Shown here in pieces: positions 21,658 through 31,586 of a stretch of 58,416 bases of DNA. The DNA lies in NCBI GenBank assembly GCA_013115125.1, contig JABANN010000167.1, forward strand, positions 1 through 58,416. Direction: 5' to 3'. The notes beneath the pieces were generated by a model, which saw only the letters and a list, made by a program, of their open reading frames with translations, had not been told where the DNA came from and did not search any database. Position numbers and translations under genes: made by a program. This stretch comes from Perkinsus olseni. Taxonomy: Eukaryota > Perkinsozoa > Perkinsida. Numbering within the stretch: position 1 is the stretch's first letter; each line of letters starts with the position of its first letter.

Positions 21658-24188
21658 TCACATTGATTGCAGAAACTTTTCTTGTGGTAGCAGTCGAGCC
21701 TTCACAATGGACTCAACATACTCCTGACGACTGTTCCGATCCAGCCGCTTCCAGTGAGTAAAGCAGATCTCTTCAACGGGGTACCCCAGCCGCCTTAGAG
21801 AGTTCCGCCGCATCACGGCCTTCCCACATAAAGTATGGCTCGACCCTGACTCCTTGCCTACACTGCGGACGTAGTGCGACGGTCCATTGGCCTCGATGAT
21901 CAGTACAAGCTGCTGCTGCTGATGGTGGTGTTGAAGCCCATCGGTGACTTCATGACGAACCACTGCCAAGTCAACAATAACCCCTGGACATCCCAGATGA
22001 GAGAGGTCCAGCTCTGGGACCACTCTATAGTCGTCGTTGCTGCCCATTGCCCGTCTTATGCATTCAGTAACCTGGTCCTGGAAGGCGCTATCGACAACAG
22101 TGGCCTCGCTCCGGGCTGACTCTGCCGCTCTCTGAAACAGCCCGGCTACCATAGGTGACGGGTCGAAGCCGTGCGAGGACGACCACAGGGAGACCTGGTT
22201 AATCTTCTGTAAGGCAACACCATCAAGCTCAGCCGTAGCTGCTGCCGATAGTAGCACATCTAGCACTCGCCGGCCGAAGACGTCCAAGGCTGCCAGAGAC
22301 CACGCCACGTGGAAAGAATCCGCCGCCACGAAACGATACTTTCTGGAGCAAACCTGGGCTACAACTTCCTCTATCAGTTCATTAGCATAATTAGAAGAAT
22401 GGCAGTTGGAGGCGAGACCCCATAGGAGCATAGAGAGGTGGGCGCTGCTGATGCCGGGGCCGAGCAGGAGCTCTCTGGCCTCGTGGCAGCACTGCTCTTC
22501 AAGCACTTGGTGGGAGAGTCGTAGAGTGGCTAGGGACCACGCAACCAATGCTAGCTCTTGCTGGTTGAAGTGGAAAACGCAGTCAGGACCCTTCGCGGAG
22601 GCATCGAGAAACTTGAGGAGGTCGGCAGAGTCCCAAAGGGAACCCTGCTGGGCCTCAGGGGTTGAAGCCGCGCACCACAACAGCTTCACGAAGGCTTCAG
22701 TGTTGGCTCCCCTCTCGGCGGCCCACTCCAAGAGGGGCTGGACATCTCGGAACGGTCGTCCGGCAATAGACCAAGCCAGTTGCCCCACGGCGTGGATGTG
22801 GGTGGCGTCAGCTGGCCACTCGTAGATGCTCTCTCGCACTCTCTGTAGTGCGCTATTGACGAAGGAATTCTCCAAGGCTTCCAGGCCTCCGGTCTGGGCC
22901 AAAGCAGCCATGCAGACAGCTAGGTCTTGGGCTGTGTACCCTAGGATTCGCTCCGGGGTGTGGGGCAAGAGGTACTCGGCCGATGCGATGACCTCGTCTC
23001 TACTGAGGAGCAGGGCTGCTGACCAAAGAATGTTGGAGACCTCCTGCGGAGTGAACCCTCCTTGGCGAGCCTCCAAGACCAGACCCATCAGACTGCCCAC
23101 CAGACAGGCAGCTGAGGATTTCACCACTTCGCCATGCTGCTTCGTCAACGTCGCTGATGCCCAGCAGCTACTAGCAATAGTCTGCGTAGAGACACGCCCT
23201 CTCTGGGCAGCTCTCAGCGACGCCATCGCGACCTTGAAGATCTCATCATGAGGCGGTTCCGTGGCGACATAGGCGTAGCCGGAGAGTACCGATGCGCACT
23301 CTCTAATGCCGAAGTCAGCTAGCAGACCCGGATGCTCCCGAGCCTTCGAGAAAAGCTCTGTCACGTAGGGTGCATCAGGGGCGAGCTTGCCAAGTGACCA
23401 GAAGATCATCGCCGTTGCTGATGCAGGCACAGTCGCGACACTACGCGACAGCCACGTTGCTGCAGCCTCGCGGAGGAAGGCTTCATCGCGGACACCGGTG
23501 CGTGCAGCGGCCCAGCAGATATTGGACACAACTCCCCCAGCGGTACTGCCAACACCAAGCCCAGTCCGGCACTGTAACATCACATGGCGGACCTCCTCGT
23601 GCCAGTCTAGGTCCAGCTTCGCTATAGCGCATGCAACGTTGCTGAGTTGGCTCGAGGAAGCACTGTCGAGCAAAGGTGTGATGGAGGGCCTCAGCATGGT
23701 CAAGAGGCGGGCGCGTGAGGGAGTGGCCCCTCCGGCCATACCGATAGACCACAGAGAATCCGCCACTTCATTGATGGTTATACTAGTAGACTGCAGAGCT
23801 TCTGAGAGTTCTTCACATAACGCATCGACAAGGTCGGGTTGAGTATTGTGGAAGTGCTTGACTAGACGGTGCAGCGACGTGGCCAACAACTGCAGGCGGT
23901 GGGTGGTGGGGCTTGGGCCAGGGGGAGGGAGGGCTGCTTGCTGGCAGATGGACAGTACGTCTGAGAGAGGGCCGATGGGAACAAGGAAGCCGACGGAGGG
24001 ATGACGAGGAGCTCACCAGACTTCTTCTTATGTCGACTGGCGTCCAGTAGGACCTTCCGCAGCTGGAAAGGGTCGCTGATAGTTGAAGGGCGAGGCCTAG
24101 TGGCTACGGTAGCGGCTGCCGTAGCAAATTGCCGAGCCGATCGCGAGAGGGCACACCGTCGGACGGCTGCGGACGAGGTTGACGCCAT
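21658..24188 (-). CDS. RAP-domain helical-repeat protein, copy 2
   Basis: Exon 1 (24017-24188) gives an Ala/Arg/Ser-rich leader (MASTSSAAVRRCALSRSARQ) like a mitochondrial presequence. An 83-base intron (23934-24016, phase 1) joins it to exon 2, ALPPPGPSPTTHRLQLLATS, for 815 residues in all. Helical repeats with W-A/W-S signatures follow (LSNVACAIAKLDL, VSNICWAAARTG, VSNILWSAALLLS, LALVAWSLATLRLSHQVL, LSMLLWGLASNCH, FHVAWSLAALDVF). The RAP domain at about 715-800 contains VIVDLAVVRHEV, LVLIIEANGPSHYV and RRLGYPVEEICFTHWKRL, with an inserted His/Gln-rich stretch (LQHHHQQQQ). The leader and phase-1 intron match copy 1, so the two share gene structure. Organellar RNA binding is inferred from family. 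Confidence 0.82.
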
Positions 24189-24321
24189 AATGTCTAGCTG
24201 CAGGAGGGAGCGATCGAGGGCCAGCAGCGTGGGAGGCTGCAGATGGAAGAGTTCCTCCTCAACCCGAAGCCTTTAGGGAGACGATGAAACGGTGGCGATC
24301 AGAAACACTGCAATTTTGAGC

Positions 24322-26799
24322 CTACGCTGCAACGTCTCGCAAGAGGTCCGCTAAGAATTCACCGCGGCGATGGCGTTGGGTGTTGTTCCACTCGACTGTG
24401 CTGATGCTGAAGACCTTGTAGCCAGCCTTGCTGAGGATACGCCGACTGAGCTCGGTATTGCCATTGTACTGCAGGACAGCCAGCCTGCCGGCGCCAATCA
24501 ACTGCGAGAAATGGGAGTAACCGTCCACCTCGATAATGGCCAACACTCGGCCCTCAGCGTCAAGCAAGGCAAGGTCGACAAAGATTCCCTCCAAGGGAGG
24601 GGGCAGCTCGTACTCATCGCGAAGAATGACTGCTGGCGCCATAACGGGGAGTACCCGTTGCAGCTCGGATCGGATCTCCCACTGCAAGGTGCTGCTACTA
24701 ACAAGGCCACCGCCCGGCGCCCTCTGTCGTCGGGCGATCTGCATCAGTTGGGCTTCCTCGCTGGCTGTAGGCTCGAAGCCATGGCAGACTCTCGCCCACA
24801 GAAGGGATCTATGAAGTCTGATAAGTGAGGCCCCTTGCTCCGTCCTTGGAGCCGCACTGGAGACAGGCCCCGCTCTGGCTAGTGCCTCTAGGAGATTCCG
24901 CAGTGCCTTCTGACTGTAGAAGTCGAACACAGCCATGGACCAGATGACTATGGTTACGTCTGCTTTGCGAGGCCTGAAGGTGCTGCTCTCGACTCGGTCC
25001 ACGACAGTCCTAATTAAATCGATGGCAGGCTGTGATCGGTGTGAATTGGATGTGATACCCCAGAGGACCATAGCTAGATGGCGGCTGTCGATTCTACCGT
25101 CCATCAGCATGCCCCTCGCCAATACACAACATCTCTCCTCCAACTCATAATGGGATAAGCGTAGCGTCCCCAAGGCCCACACCAGCAGGGCAACATCTTG
25201 CTGTTGATACTGATGACCATCACGAGAGCGGTATTGGTCAGCGAGGCCGCTAACGAAGGCTACAACAGAGGCCGGCGGCTCCCGCAAGGCGGAGGACTCG
25301 AACATTCTGGCAGTCGCCCAGAGTATCCGACTTTCACTTTGTGGTGTGAGCGCATCCACATTGGCGACGGCCCAGTCAACGATAGGCATCATAGTCCCCT
25401 GACCAGTGGACCATTGGGCATTTGAGATCTGTGAAACGGCTAGGATGTTCTGAGCCGTCGGCCGCCAACCGCGGATGTTGTCGACAACCACCTCAGTGGC
25501 TGCGCTGGTGAAGGCTGGAAACGCGGCCAAGAGTTTGGCTTCTGTCAGGGAGCTCAGCACCGTGGCAATCTCCAGGGGCTTCCAAGCTTCGGCGAGGCAG
25601 CTTCCGTCGATGGGGAACTGTTCATTCGACAACAAGTGGCGGAACACCCGTTCCACCCACGGGTCGCCGTCGCTCGCCAAACCAACCGCCCAGGCGATGC
25701 TCGAGATGGCCCCGCTGGTGAAGCCGTCGAGGCCAGTGTTTACTATCAGTTCCGCTAGGTGATGAACGAACGCTAGTGGAAGTTGTGAATCAGACTTACT
25801 CGACTGGGCGACAGAGCCGGCGGCCCAGAACGCATTGCCGATGCTGTGTAGTGGGCATTGCCTGATGGTGGACTCGTCGAACTTGGCGATGCAGATCTTC
25901 CAGACCCGGGAATCCAAGGTTGATGCCGTCATATGACCGAAGGCCCAAAGGACCGACGCTAGCTCGCTTGTCTTGAAGTTACCCAAGTCCAGCTTCGACG
26001 AACACACATCGAACAGACGTACGACCTCTGGCTGGTTCCTGGCTGTTGCACCAAGTGACGAGAGCACCAGAGCGTGGGCCTCGGCGCTGACGCCGGGCCG
26101 CCCTACACGACCCGCCCAATCCACTGCAACTGCACCGGTAAATCGCTCGTTACAGCCGCCCATACGACTGACGGCCCAGACAAAGGTCGCCAGCTCACCA
26201 AAGCCAACCGAGGCCAGGCCAACCCGATCGAGCATGGTGTTGATGGCCATATTGATCTCGGCATCCCAAGGTAGGGACAGCTTGTTGATGGCCCAGGTAA
26301 CGTGGCGTAGTTGGAGTGGACCCATGTCCGGTATGGTCGCCAGCAGGTGTGGACGGAGTAGGTCTCTTAGTCGTGCAACTGCGGTCGGGGGGGACCTGCC
26401 CGCCACGCCGATCGCCCTCATAGTTTCGCCGAGGCGCTTTGGCGAGAGCGCAGAGACGTCGGTTGAGTCTCCCTCTTCCAGCCGCTGAGCCATGGACTCG
26501 CTGAGAGTGGCGAGAAGGGAGAGCTGCCGTGGGTCCTTCGAAACCTTCACGCACTTGATGAGAGCCGCAGCCAGCAGTGTGAATTCGACTCGGACGAGGG
26601 AGGCCGGGCTGTTGAGGATGTCCACTATCGCGGTGCAGGCCTGGAGCCAGTTGTCTGAGGGGAGTGGCCAGGATCGGACCCGGGGCAGGATGGTGCTCTC
26701 ACCTCGACTGCCGGAACTCAACAGCCTTCGGAGATCTTTCACTTGTCGAGAGGCGACTTCATTCGTCACCGCACAGCTGAGCAACCGACCAACATGCAT
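24322..26799 (-). CDS. RAP-domain helical-repeat protein, copy 3
   Basis: One uninterrupted frame of 825 residues from ATG 26797-26799. The N-terminus (MHVGRLLSCAVTNEVASRQV) is mildly basic and could target an organelle, but no separate leader exon was found. Repeats of about 38 residues carry L-x-x-x-x-W-A (LATFVWAVSRMG, LASVLWAFGHMT, ISSIAWAVGLAS, SRILWATARMF, VALLVWALGTLRLSHYELEE, LAMVLWGITSNSH, VTIVIWSMAVFD). The RAP domain at about 735-815 reads IFVDLALLDAEGRVLAIIEV, DGYSHFSQL and LSKAGYKVFSISTVEWNN. A 195-bp segment (25011-25205) encoding the repeat block around VWALGTLRLSHYELEERCC is about 96% identical to copy 4, much closer than the flanks. Confidence 0.85.
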   Translation of the reverse strand: MHVGRLLSCAVTNEVASRQVKDLRRLLSSGSRGESTILPRVRSWPLPSDNWLQACTAIVDILNSPASLVRVEFTLLAAALIKCVKVSKDPRQLSLLATLSESMAQRLEEGDSTDVSALSPKRLGETMRAIGVAGRSPPTAVARLRDLLRPHLLATIPDMGPLQLRHVTWAINKLSLPWDAEINMAINTMLDRVGLASVGFGELATFVWAVSRMGGCNERFTGAVAVDWAGRVGRPGVSAEAHALVLSSLGATARNQPEVVRLFDVCSSKLDLGNFKTSELASVLWAFGHMTASTLDSRVWKICIAKFDESTIRQCPLHSIGNAFWAAGSVAQSSKSDSQLPLAFVHHLAELIVNTGLDGFTSGAISSIAWAVGLASDGDPWVERVFRHLLSNEQFPIDGSCLAEAWKPLEIATVLSSLTEAKLLAAFPAFTSAATEVVVDNIRGWRPTAQNILAVSQISNAQWSTGQGTMMPIVDWAVANVDALTPQSESRILWATARMFESSALREPPASVVAFVSGLADQYRSRDGHQYQQQDVALLVWALGTLRLSHYELEERCCVLARGMLMDGRIDSRHLAMVLWGITSNSHRSQPAIDLIRTVVDRVESSTFRPRKADVTIVIWSMAVFDFYSQKALRNLLEALARAGPVSSAAPRTEQGASLIRLHRSLLWARVCHGFEPTASEEAQLMQIARRQRAPGGGLVSSSTLQWEIRSELQRVLPVMAPAVILRDEYELPPPLEGIFVDLALLDAEGRVLAIIEVDGYSHFSQLIGAGRLAVLQYNGNTELSRRILSKAGYKVFSISTVEWNNTQRHRRGEFLADLLRDVAA
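25011..25205 (-). repeat. conversion-like tract shared with RAP copy 4
   Basis: By direct comparison with 27588-27782 I count 7 mismatches in 195 aligned bases and no gaps. Sequence on either side diverges at once at the DNA level while staying homologous in protein pattern. It encodes about 65 residues of the helical-repeat region. Confidence 0.85.
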
Positions 26800-26886
26800 A
26801 CCAAAACTTTCCCAATCTATCAGACAACGAGGAACCAGAGGCCATTAACCAGTACTCAACAAGGCACACGACGGTCACTCAGAAAC

Positions 26887-29196
26887 TCATCCCGGAAACA
26901 ACTCCCTCGAGTTGAAGGCATCGGAGACCTCATGCCGGATGAACTCAAACCTGTCTGCCCGGTCCATGCTGCGCCACTTCTCGTCCCCTACACAGAGTAG
27001 CCGGAAGCCAGCCTTACGAATGAGTTCATGCTTCAGCACACTCTGACCGTTGTACTGTCTACCGGACACTCCCGATGCACCAAGGACGCTGACATAATGA
27101 TGTGGCCCGTCTACTTCTACCAGGAGACCTCGGCTGCCAGTCCGGCCGTCCACAAGGGCAGCATCAACGACCAGACCTGGCAGCTCTGGCCCAAGGTCAA
27201 CCTCGGACATGACTTGAAACCCGGTGCTGGGCCACCGGGCTAGCACTCTATTCAAGGTCCGGCAAACATCCGTTTGAAATGCCCCTTGGGCGTCGATGCC
27301 CGACATCTGAGCCTCCTCGAGAGCCTCGGCGATGAGACCAGTTTCCTGCGGAGTGTGCACGAAGCCATGGCAAAGTCTAGCCCACAGGTAAGCCCGGTGG
27401 ACCTTACTCAGGCTGGCCCTCCTCTCCGCTGCCAACAGCTGACCTGAGCCAGTGGCAAGGACGCTCAATAGGTGGCGGAAGACAGCTTGATCATAGACGT
27501 CCGAGGCAGCCATGGCCCAGAGGACAACAGCGACGTCCGCAACGTCGAAGGAGATGCCTCCCCTCTCGACCGCCGAGACGGTGTCTTTAATTAAATCAAT
27601 GGCAGGCTGTGATCGGTGTGAATTGGATGTGATACCCCAGAGGACCATCGCCAGATGGCGGCTGTCGATTCTACCGTCCATCAACATGCCCCTCGCCAGT
27701 ACACAACATCTCTCCTCCAACTCATAATGGGATAAGCGTAGCGTCCCCAAGGCCCACACCAACAGGGCTACATCTTGCTGTTCTAGACGCTCGCTACGGC
27801 CATCGAGGAACCTCCTGGCCGCAGCACAGACCAACAGAACGACTGAGGACGACTGTTGCCCAGCACAGGCCTCCACCACCCCATCACACTTCGACGCTGC
27901 CCAGAGTATCCTGCAGAGGGAACGGAGTCCAACTTCATCAGAATTGGTAGTAAACCAGTCAACGATCGCCTCCATCTCCGGGCCGCCCTCCGGGACCATC
28001 GTCCAGGCCACTTGGGTGAAGGCTCGGCCGTTAGCCGCGGTACCGGGGGCTATCTTGGCCGCGGCAGCAAAGTACTGACGTGCTGCCGCCACGAATTCTG
28101 GAAGGCTGTCCTTGAGCCCCAAGGAGCATACAGCAGCGAGGGTGTTGGCCAACTCCAACGACTTGAACTTGTCTATCGTCTCTCGTGATGAATTATCAGC
28201 CAGCAAGTGCTTACAAAAATCGCCAACCCAAAGACAGTCTTGGTTGGCAGCTAGGGAGACGGCCCAAACCATGTAGCTGACGCTGGAGGGCTGGAAGCCT
28301 CGCACACTACCGAGGACGACAACCTGGGCCATCTGACGGATGAGCTCCAACGGGAGGCCGCTGCTGTGGCAGTCGTGGGAGAGTACACCAGCAGCCCAGA
28401 AGGCGTATCCAATCGTCTGTGTTGCGCAAGCTCCGACCCCGTCCGCGGACAAGGCACCCAGCAGAGACTTCCAGATGCTCTCACTCGGGATTATGCCACC
28501 ATTGTTGGCATACACCCAGAGGATCTGTGAGAGCTCAGTGAAGGTGAAAGTGGAGTAGTCAAGGCTGTTGTTGGCAACTCGAAGGACCTCGGTAATGACG
28601 TCCTTGTCCGCGGTCTTGCCGACTGCAAAGACCACCGCTGCATGAACATTGGACTTGAGGCCTCGCTGGCCTTCCACTCGCTGCCTCCACGAAGCAGCCA
28701 TCGACTTGGCGAAGGCTTCAATCCTCCAACTCGAGCTAGCAATAGTCCTAGCGAGGGACGCCAGGGCGAAGTCACTGAGCATGTCCAGCCGGCGGTCCAA
28801 GCGGTCCAACAGCAGCTGCACCTCCACCCCTAATGGCTCCTTCAGGTTACGCAATGCAGTGATGGTTCTGTGGATCTCCTGCAAACTCATCTGTGGGGCC
28901 ACGGACGGTATGCGGGCCTTCAAGCCTTCGACGAGCCTTCTAATGGAGGGCCGATGAGGCTTGCCAGCCGAGGCCAGCGAAACCAGCGCTGCTACTACTT
29001 CGCTGGACGGTATTTCTTCTTCTGCCGAGCACAGGCGCTCAGTGGATGCCCAGCAGAGAGCATCGACTGTCTCCGCCACCACACTGAGTTTGGTGGAGGC
29101 AACAGCCCGTCCGGCAGCACACAGAAGGTCGGCCGAGAGGGCCGATCCCGACGATAGGAGCTCTCGGCAGACCTCTTCAAACTCTGAGAACGGCAT
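26887..29196 (-). CDS. RAP-domain helical-repeat protein, copy 4
   Basis: One frame of 769 residues from ATG 29194-29196; an in-frame stop lies just upstream, so this start or an unseen upstream exon are the only options. It lacks an obvious targeting peptide (MPFSEFEEVCRELLSSGSAL). Repeats include LASLARTIASSSW, LSQILWVYANNG, VSYMVWAVSLAA, LCRILWAASKCD, VALLVWALGTLRLSHYELEE, LAMVLWGITSNSH and VAVVLWAMAASDV. The RAP domain at about 680-755 has LVVDAALVDGRTG, LLVEVDGPHHYVS and IRKAGFRLLCVGDEKWRS. It is the most upstream member of the minus-strand array, about 690 bases from the divergent plus-strand gene at 29882. Confidence 0.85.
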   Translation of the reverse strand: MPFSEFEEVCRELLSSGSALSADLLCAAGRAVASTKLSVVAETVDALCWASTERLCSAEEEIPSSEVVAALVSLASAGKPHRPSIRRLVEGLKARIPSVAPQMSLQEIHRTITALRNLKEPLGVEVQLLLDRLDRRLDMLSDFALASLARTIASSSWRIEAFAKSMAASWRQRVEGQRGLKSNVHAAVVFAVGKTADKDVITEVLRVANNSLDYSTFTFTELSQILWVYANNGGIIPSESIWKSLLGALSADGVGACATQTIGYAFWAAGVLSHDCHSSGLPLELIRQMAQVVVLGSVRGFQPSSVSYMVWAVSLAANQDCLWVGDFCKHLLADNSSRETIDKFKSLELANTLAAVCSLGLKDSLPEFVAAARQYFAAAAKIAPGTAANGRAFTQVAWTMVPEGGPEMEAIVDWFTTNSDEVGLRSLCRILWAASKCDGVVEACAGQQSSSVVLLVCAAARRFLDGRSERLEQQDVALLVWALGTLRLSHYELEERCCVLARGMLMDGRIDSRHLAMVLWGITSNSHRSQPAIDLIKDTVSAVERGGISFDVADVAVVLWAMAASDVYDQAVFRHLLSVLATGSGQLLAAERRASLSKVHRAYLWARLCHGFVHTPQETGLIAEALEEAQMSGIDAQGAFQTDVCRTLNRVLARWPSTGFQVMSEVDLGPELPGLVVDAALVDGRTGSRGLLVEVDGPHHYVSVLGASGVSGRQYNGQSVLKHELIRKAGFRLLCVGDEKWRSMDRADRFEFIRHEVSDAFNSRELFPG
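27588..27782 (-). repeat. conversion-like tract shared with RAP copy 3
   Basis: Partner of 25011-25205: about 96% identical over 195 bases with sharp borders at TAATTAAATC on one side and CTTGCTGTT on the other. Confidence 0.85.
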
Positions 29197-29881
29197 TGAC
29201 TACTGAAACGAAGCACATGGCCCCTTCCTACCGTGCTTGTCCGCATCGACTATCCGAGATCTCAGATCGCTTTGACGGCGAAGCTTTTGACGAGCAACAG
29301 CGCTGAGACGACGAGACGGGCGCATAAGAGACAAACTAAACGGAAGGGGTCACGGCTTGACGAGGGCTCAGCAACCAGCATGCGTGGCTCGTAGCCACAC
29401 TACGAGAACTATTGTGTACGGCAACAGGACGCTGTCAACATACCATGAGAAGCATCACCCGACCCTGTCGTATAGGGAATTATCAACTCGAAACATGATA
29501 GTGTCTAGGGAAAGAACAGCAACTGCTACGACGATGGTGAACATGACACAACGTAGCAAGCAGCCAGTAAACAGTGCGCATATTATAGCTTCCCGTTAAT
29601 TGGGGTGTAGGCCTCACCTCAGCGGCCTACAACGACGAGGACAGCAGCCTTTCTATGAGCTCTCTCGCTCGCCCCATCGTTCTTCCTTCGCGCGGTGGTC
29701 ATTTTCCATCCCAGTAGGGATAGTTCGGCATCTACCTAATACATGAGATGACGTGTTATCACTGAGGAGTCAACGATTGAAGGTTGGGTACTAAGCCCGA
29801 GATTAAAACAGCTGTGACTAAGCCAACGATTGCCTCAGTGTTGACGACCTGCCCAATTGAATGCCTACTAGACACCTCATC
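29197..29881. other. divergent intergenic region
   Basis: About 685 bases between divergent starts, so it should hold both promoters. No clear TATA or initiator motif was identified. A short plus frame (29357-29599) has poor composition and no splice partner. Confidence 0.4.
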
Positions 29882-30784
29882 ATGAGAGCTTCGGCTGCCG
29901 CCGTCGCTGCATTCATCCCACACCTACCTCTCAGCCACGCGGTACGCGGCACCAACCTCCCCGCTGATGTAAGGACGGGTAAATGACGATGTTCCTAGTT
30001 TAGTAGCAGTAGAAGGGGCTGGCAAGTGTAGCGTAGAGAAGCGATGTTGCACACCAATGACTGAGTAATGGCATGTTGCTTTGTTAGGACTTCCCTCTCC
30101 GAAACCCCACCACTACACGGTTCGACCTGATGAACAGCACTGCTGTGTGTGCGTACCACAATGGGGACTACGCCTCGAACCATACAGCATCATTATTCAT
30201 CCGAGTTGGAAAGAACTCCGTGCAGACTGACTACGTCCAATGCCCCGCTACCAAGGCCAGGAGCTCATTCTCACTTGGGTGGGGGGGATATGCTAGGCAG
30301 CAGCAACAGCACGTTGATCTGACCATTCTTCAGTTACTGGGGGAATCCCGCCGTTCGCAGCCATGCCTCCCATCGCCCACATACGGTCGACACTCATCGA
30401 TATCCTCAGGGCCCACCTCCCAACGAGGGCTTGGATCCCCTTAGAAAGCTAGACCAGTCGGGCCTTCGCCAAGAGCTGGAGGGCCTGTTCAAGGCTGCTA
30501 CCCGTGTATCACACGGTCTTACACCGGACAACGCGGTTATATTCGAAGCCTACATGGACAAGGAGCCCCCTGCTAGACAGAGAGTGATTAAGCATCTCCA
30601 AAGCATCTGCTCGGCCGAGCTCACTGCCATGAAGAGATACTTTGTTAGTCTGAGGAAGTTATGCGATGAGTATTACACAGCTTACAGGGCATCCAAGAAC
30701 GCTGCTAAACATGAGGAGTGGGTTTTCAAGGAGTACTTGCCTGGACACTATGAAGTGGTCCCTTGGTGGTGGGCTTCCCAATGA
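29882..30784 (+). CDS. hypothetical protein with N-terminal leader
   Basis: Three exons (29882-29968, 30088-30278, 30334-30784) join in phase to 242 residues. The start MRASAAAVAAFIPHLPLSHA looks like an organellar leader or signal peptide. Next come polar sequence (DYASNHTASLFIRVGKN; YVQCPATKARSSFSLGYWG) and a helical C-terminal half (LRQELEGLFKAATRVSHGL; VIKHLQSICSAELTAMKRYF, then LRKLCDEYYTAYR) ending HYEVVPWWWASQ. The first intron (119 bases) is longer than usual here; the second (55 bases) contains a G7 run. No family recognised; the leader and size would suit a small organelle complex subunit, but that is a guess. Confidence 0.6.
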
Positions 30785-31586
30785 TGATTAGGTCATGTTC
30801 TGATGTAAACTTCATCGCCGACGGCATCATGGTGCCAATGATGATAATGATGTAATTGTGTAGTTGTGTGCAGCGGCTCGGTTGTTGTGTTCATCGCCAT
30901 GGAATATCTTCACTCCCAGCGTTCCCTTCGGACAGCGTTCTCCTCCCTACCAACCTACCCGTATTCCGTCCACCTCGATAGACCGCCCCATCCTCACCGC
31001 CCCTCAGAGTGCTACGATCGCCGAGGCCCTGAGCAGCCTCCCACTTACCTAGCCCTATCTGAATCACTTCCAGTGTCCGGTATCACCGACTAGCGATAAA
31101 CGCATTGTTCGAGGGTCGCCCAATCCGACTGTAGATCTCGCACGTTCACATGTAACCACGACCACGATCGAACCAGCGTTAGATGAGATCTGCTATGTTT
31201 CATCGCCTGTCAACGACGAAAGCACGATTCTGATGTCGATTCAGTCCCGCGGTGTGCCGGGCCACGACCGTTGTGCCACTCGCGTGCCAAGAGAGGGTTG
31301 CGTCACCATCTCCCCCATATTCCCTTCCTATCAGTAACATGTTAATAGCAACCTACATTGACTAAGATAGCGCCTCCCCTGGGACCCTCGGCAGCCCTTG
31401 ACAACGGTTTGACGATTGACATCCGAGTCGGTCCACTAGAACCATCCCCCGTCGTGGTGTCACCTGAGACCACACGGGTATCAGAAAAGACGAAGGAATC
31501 TACGACCGATTAGTGTCTGGAAACTCGACTCAATAGCGAGGGGAACGCAACCACACAGGGTTCGTGGTGATGCGCCGAATCGTTGG
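30785..31586. other. region without a clear gene
   Basis: Short frames at 30864-31093 lack splice partners and have skewed composition. The rest holds many stops in all frames. Probably 3' flank of the preceding gene and 5' flank of the next. Confidence 0.4.

Noticed and set aside
23813-24016. alternative N-terminal frame for RAP copy 2 (minus)
   Set aside because: It ends in a stop inside the RAP exon; the phase-1 joining 24017/23933 gives a continuous protein instead.
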